Origin: Dimargaris cristalligena
Lineage: Eukaryota; Kickxellomycota; Dimargaritomycetes; Dimargaritales; Dimargaritaceae
Length of the DNA: 22,273 bases
Assembly: GCA_027576995.1 (NCBI GenBank)
Contig: JANBQC010000477.1
Coordinates: forward strand, 1 to 22,273
Reading direction: 5' to 3'
In this document: positions 18,675 to 22,273 of the stretch, piece after piece
Numbering within the stretch: position 1 is the stretch's first letter
Layout of the letters: each line of letters opens with the position of its first letter
The notes under the pieces: generated by a model
Seen by the model: the letters and a program-made list of their open reading frames with translations, nothing else
Told to the model about the DNA's origin: nothing
Databases searched by the model: none
Translations under genes and position numbers: made by a program

Positions 18675-19344
18675 CTCCCTCAACCCTTTGCATTCTTCAC
18701 CAAGGTTTTAGGGTCCTGGTTTTAGATTCACCTAGGGCCCTATATATATTTAGAAAATCACTATAGTGAGGGCGAATGCACTGGCTGAACTGCAGATTGG
18801 GGTCCTCAGGCCGATGATTTCCCTATTATACAAGGTCGGAACGCAACTACTCAAAAATAAAATAAAATAACTATGTGCTTGTGTTTTTGCCCGTACCGAA
18901 ACGGTGCAGTTTAGTGCTTTACGTTGCTCCTCCTTTGGCTATCTAACCGGCTTTATTTGGCATTTGATTTTTATTGTCAATTTTATTACCATGCTTACAT
19001 CCTTTTCATAAACCTCTACACATGGGCCAGCTCCGCTCCAGTTCTTGGACTTTAACTTAATTACTTTGAGACATCCCAGCCTTTACAACTACCCTATCCT
19101 CTAATAGTGACTGGCTCATCCAATAGTCGAGGGTGTCGTTTAGGCGCCTACTTTATTTTAACTAGCCACTGTCCGCTCTTGACTGCTATATTCTAATCTG
19201 GCCCTAAGCTGTAAATATTTCTCTTCCATTCATCTAGGCTTAGTAGTTTCCACCCTCCCCCCACCTTTCCCGCCTTGGTTCATACCAATCATAGCCCGAC
19301 TTCCAAGGCCCCCGCACCTTTCCTCCTTAGTCCTATTCACCGCC

Positions 19345-21146
19345 ATGTGGTACGACTCCTTGTTGGATAGTGGATATTTGCCTGACCGTGTGATCCGAGT
19401 AGGTATTCGTCAGCTGCTTCAATCGAGGATCCGGGAGCTGTACCACGACGACGAAGAAAAAAAGTTCGAATATAAGATGAATTTTATCAACGATCTCAAA
19501 GCCATGCCCATTGCCATCAGCATGGAAAAAGCCAATGACCAGCATTATGAGGTAAGTCTGGAATTCGACTAAAAACGAATTATTCGTCATCCTCTGCATT
19601 GCATGTACGGCGTATAATTAGTCAAACTGGTATTCGATTTTACCTGTTGTATGGAGTCCGTGCTTTTGACCTATTTATTCAGGACCCTGCGAATAAACCA
19701 GTATTTCCAACAGGGTATACATGAAACTTACCCAAGTTATATTCTGTCTCATTTTACACATCCCTTACTTGCTTTTCTTTACACCCCGCACCCACACACT
19801 ACTAACCTTTTTTATTCTTAAATGAATACCCCTCACACCCCAACCAATAGGTGCCCGCCGAATTCATGGCGCTGTTCATGGGCTCAAATATGAAATACTC
19901 CTGCGGTCTATTTGCCGATGGCGTTGACACCATTGAAGAAGCCGAAAATCGCATGCTGGAGGTGTACTGTGAGCGAGCCCGGATTCAAGACGGGCTCGAC
20001 ATATTGGATCTCGGTTCGGGCTGGGGAAGCCTTACATTATTCATAGCCAAGGTAGGTCCATCGTCCACGATATTATCACTCACTTACACTAAACCAATCC
20101 ACTTCTCGTCTGGTGTTGATTGAATTAAGTGCACCGTTGTTTAGCATATAAAAACACTCTCCCTGCACTACTTCCCTAGCTGCCTATCAAGGATGATTGG
20201 AAACGGTGGGGTCGATTCACTAATATATTCTACGGAGAACATCCCTTCATAAACACAACCGGTATCTAGAGGTATCCTAAATCCCGGATAACGGCGTTTT
20301 CAAACTCATTCTCCCAGGCACAGTTTGTGGAAGAACAATCCAGGAAATTAGGGGTAACGAATATCGAAACAGTCACCGGTGATATCGTAGATTACGAGTG
20401 GGAGTCGGAGCGGAAGTAAGTACTATCCATTGATCAATTGAATATCATATGCTATATAACATATACCACATCGCCTGAACCCACCTTTTCATAATGGGGT
20501 CATCCTTGGGTATGATATCCCAAATTTTAGAATGTTCCACACGTACTGACACACACACACACATACACATTCATATATATATATATATATATCTACATGT
20601 AGATTCCACCGCATCGTCACCATCGAAATGATCGAGCACATGAAAAATTACGAACTCCTCTTTGCCAAACTTTCCCGCTGGCTGTATCCGGACGGTCTCC
20701 TATTTGCCGAAACCCTTTCACACCGCGAAGTGCCGTACCATTTCAATGTTGATGATGACCATTCCTGGATGGCGCGCCATTTCTTTACCGGCGGTTGCAT
20801 GCCCAGCCGGGACCTTTACCTCTATTTCCAGTCCCACCTCCGTATGGTGGACCAATGGTACCATAACGGTACCCATTTCCACCGAACCTCGGAATGCTGG
20901 CTCCGAAACCTCGACCGCCACCGGGACCAGGCTTTACCCGTTTTGGCCCGGATTTACGCCCCCCTCGTTGGGGCAGACCCCCAAAGTGCGCGCGGGGAAC
21001 AAATAGCGCGGAAATGGTTCCAAAGGTGGCGTATTTATAATATGGCCTGCTCAGAAATGTTCGCTTACGGCAATTTTCAGGAGTGGGGGATTACCCACCA
21101 TTTACTGCAAAATCGGGGTTTCGAAGCTGCGGTCAAGTATGGATGA
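19345..21146 (+). CDS. Cyclopropane-fatty-acyl-phospholipid synthase family methyltransferase
   Basis: Four exons, 365 residues: 19345-19551, 19851-20051, 20270-20415 and 20603-21146 (donors GTAAGT, GTAGGT, GTAAGT; acceptors AATAG, TCTAG, TGTAG). The joint after LFIAK gives RYPKSRITAFSNSFSQ, exactly the expected family sequence. Features in order: an N-terminal helical part (WYDSLLDSGYLPDRVIRVGIRQL), MKYSCGLF (83-90, with the family cysteine Cys87), SAM motif I ILDLGSGWGSLTLF (120-133), IVTIEMIEHMKNYE, PDGLLFAETLSHR, DQWYHNGTHFHRT, and the C-terminal YNMACSEMFAYGNFQEWGI. Bacterial CFA synthases methylenate lipid double bonds; eukaryotic relatives also include coclaurine N-methyltransferase-like enzymes, so the substrate (lipid or amine) is open. 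No signal peptide is seen. Good Kozak context (CGCCATG). Intron 3 ends in CA/TA microsatellites. A bacterial origin of the family in fungi is possible; introns show it is now a settled nuclear gene. Confidence 0.93.
20549..20592 (+). repeat. (CA)n and (TA)n tracts in intron 3 of the CFA-type gene
   Basis: CA units (20549-20568) and TA units (20573-20592) occupy the place of the usual pyrimidine tract, only 10 bp before the acceptor AG at 20601-20602. Confidence 0.85.
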
Positions 21147-22273
21147 TTGCAGTCACCTATCCTAGTTTTTTTTTCAATTTCTTTTTAGTGTATATATATC
21201 CGATAGCATCATGACTGTATTTCGGTATATTATAATTAACAAGCCCTAGTTCGGCCAGGGACCAGGGCCAGTTCGTATACCTCCCAAGATATTTTATTGT
21301 TGGAAATCCATTGCTTATAACCGCAGCACTAAATAATTTATATATCTATATATCTCAGTATCACGACTCGTTTTTATAATATGGGTAAAGTTCAATGTAA
21401 CTATAAAACAATTTGGATGAAAGTTCCAAATGATGTAGCGGTACTATTTTTTTATCGAAACGGAAGATAGGCACATCAATGGGACTTTTTTTAAAAATGA
21501 GGGAAAAATGATCACTGACCCTGCAATCAATCATAAGACCTATAATAAATCTATGAATAATGACTCAGGAAAGCCAAAAAAAAAACTATACTATGTAAAT
21601 TAATATCTGGCAACCGGACTAGCAGCAAATTAACTTGCTTTAACTACTTTCCACTCTTTTTCAATATTTTTTAGGCTATTTTCTACTACTTTTTATAGGA
21701 CTATTTCTATACTAAATTAAATTACAATAAACCTAAACTTTCTTTTATATATAATCTTGCAGCTAGTGTATAGAAACTGTGTTTTATTAATTAAACTACC
21801 CTTCTAGTACTTTAAAATCTCTTACTAATTCCCACCAATCTACCCAAATACAAATAACCACCAATTCTACCAAACCTTTGAGCTTCCCAGGTTACTCATA
21901 CCTCCTTTCCTTTGGCAATTAATCACCTAATAAATAATTCTAAATGGCAAATACACATAATCTACACCAGCTACATCATAAAGTAAGTAAACCCTTTTCA
22001 CAGCAGAAAACTGGCCAATGAGGGGCTATACTTAAGTAATTTTCTGAGCTGTCCAGGAATCTGGCAGGGGAAGATGACCTTTTTGATATCTTTTCTTCTT
22101 TTTTAATGAAAACCAGCTCTGGGAAGGCCCTGTTTACTAGATTAGTTAGGGTATCCCCTTTTTTTAGGATTGTTTTATCTGTGGTAGACTACTTCTAATC
22201 TGCCAATCACCTTGATAAGGTGGTTTGGTCTTCCCTCCTTGCTCCCCATCTCACTAATTCTACCTTAGCTGAG
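21147..22273. other. AT-rich right flank, no gene supported
   Basis: The first ~200 bp are probably the 3' UTR of the CFA-type gene. From about 21400 the composition becomes strongly AT-rich like 400-1200, with many A/T runs. On the minus strand a ~69-codon open frame (about 22190-21980) lies between stops; it has no recognised domain and may be part of a decayed mobile element continuing past the window end. Confidence 0.4.

Larger units (their letters stand above)
17935..19344. other. Intergenic region between the two methyltransferase genes
   Basis: 1.4 kb with no supported conserved gene. It contains a clear TATA-like box (18207-18214) ahead of a 107-codon ORF (18249-18572), then two tight hairpins and a T7 run (18581-18674). 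The part near 19240-19340 is pyrimidine-rich and is probably the promoter/leader of the CFA-type gene. Confidence 0.45.

Noticed and set aside
20052..20269. Reading straight on after the GSGWGS exon of the CFA-type enzyme
   Set aside because: That frame ends at 20123 and loses the family sequence; splicing to the acceptor at 20268-20269 restores RYPKSRITAFSNS.

Overview
The window looks like nuclear DNA of a fungus. Several genes carry introns with GTAAGT-type donors, and starts sit in CCACC/CACC-ATG contexts. The genes are typical eukaryotic housekeeping genes: a KDEL receptor, a mitochondrial carrier, the ETF beta subunit, a DUF1764 protein and an SVIP-like p97 adaptor. Coding regions are C/G-rich at third positions, while spacers are AT-rich and full of (AT)n, (GA)n and (CA)n microsatellites. 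Introns of about 180-330 bp and many lineage-specific, unrecognised stretches would fit an early-diverging (zygomycete- or chytrid-grade) fungus, but the lineage is inference.

Layout. Positions 1-2329 are AT-rich sequence bounded by an inverted pair of ~76 bp ends, most likely remains of mobile elements. From 3365 to 21146 I support eight genes: (1) an unrecognised four-exon nuclear-type protein (minus, 5703-3365); (2) an intronless SLC25 mitochondrial carrier (minus, 8095-7085); (3) a small predicted myristoylated/palmitoylated protein with a p97/Cdc48-binding VIM motif (plus, 9609-10034); (4) the ERD2 KDEL receptor (minus, 11413-10775); (5) ETF beta in three exons (minus, 14237-13020); (6) a DUF1764 protein in four exons (minus, 16488-15250); (7) a DUF938/METTL26-like methyltransferase (plus, 17332-17934); (8) a CFA-synthase-family methyltransferase in four exons (plus, 19345-21146). 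From 21147 to the end the sequence is AT-rich again, with no gene I can support.

No operon-like or pathway cluster is evident; the genes are independent transcription units 0.7-1.6 kb apart. Genes 2/3 and 6/7 are divergent pairs with shared upstream regions, and genes 3/4 are convergent. I reconstructed splice joints by hand from donor/acceptor sequences and reading phase. For ETFB, DUF1764 and the CFA-type enzyme the joints restore conserved family motifs, so those models are strong. The last exon of gene 1 is uncertain.

The most interesting points are the VIM-bearing acylated protein, the unrecognised gene 1, the CFA-type enzyme, the inverted element ends at the left edge, a cluster of short palindromes at 12128-12210, sense-strand CT blocks upstream of several starts, and two hairpins followed by a T7 tract near 18581-18674. 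I saw no convincing new multi-gene system.
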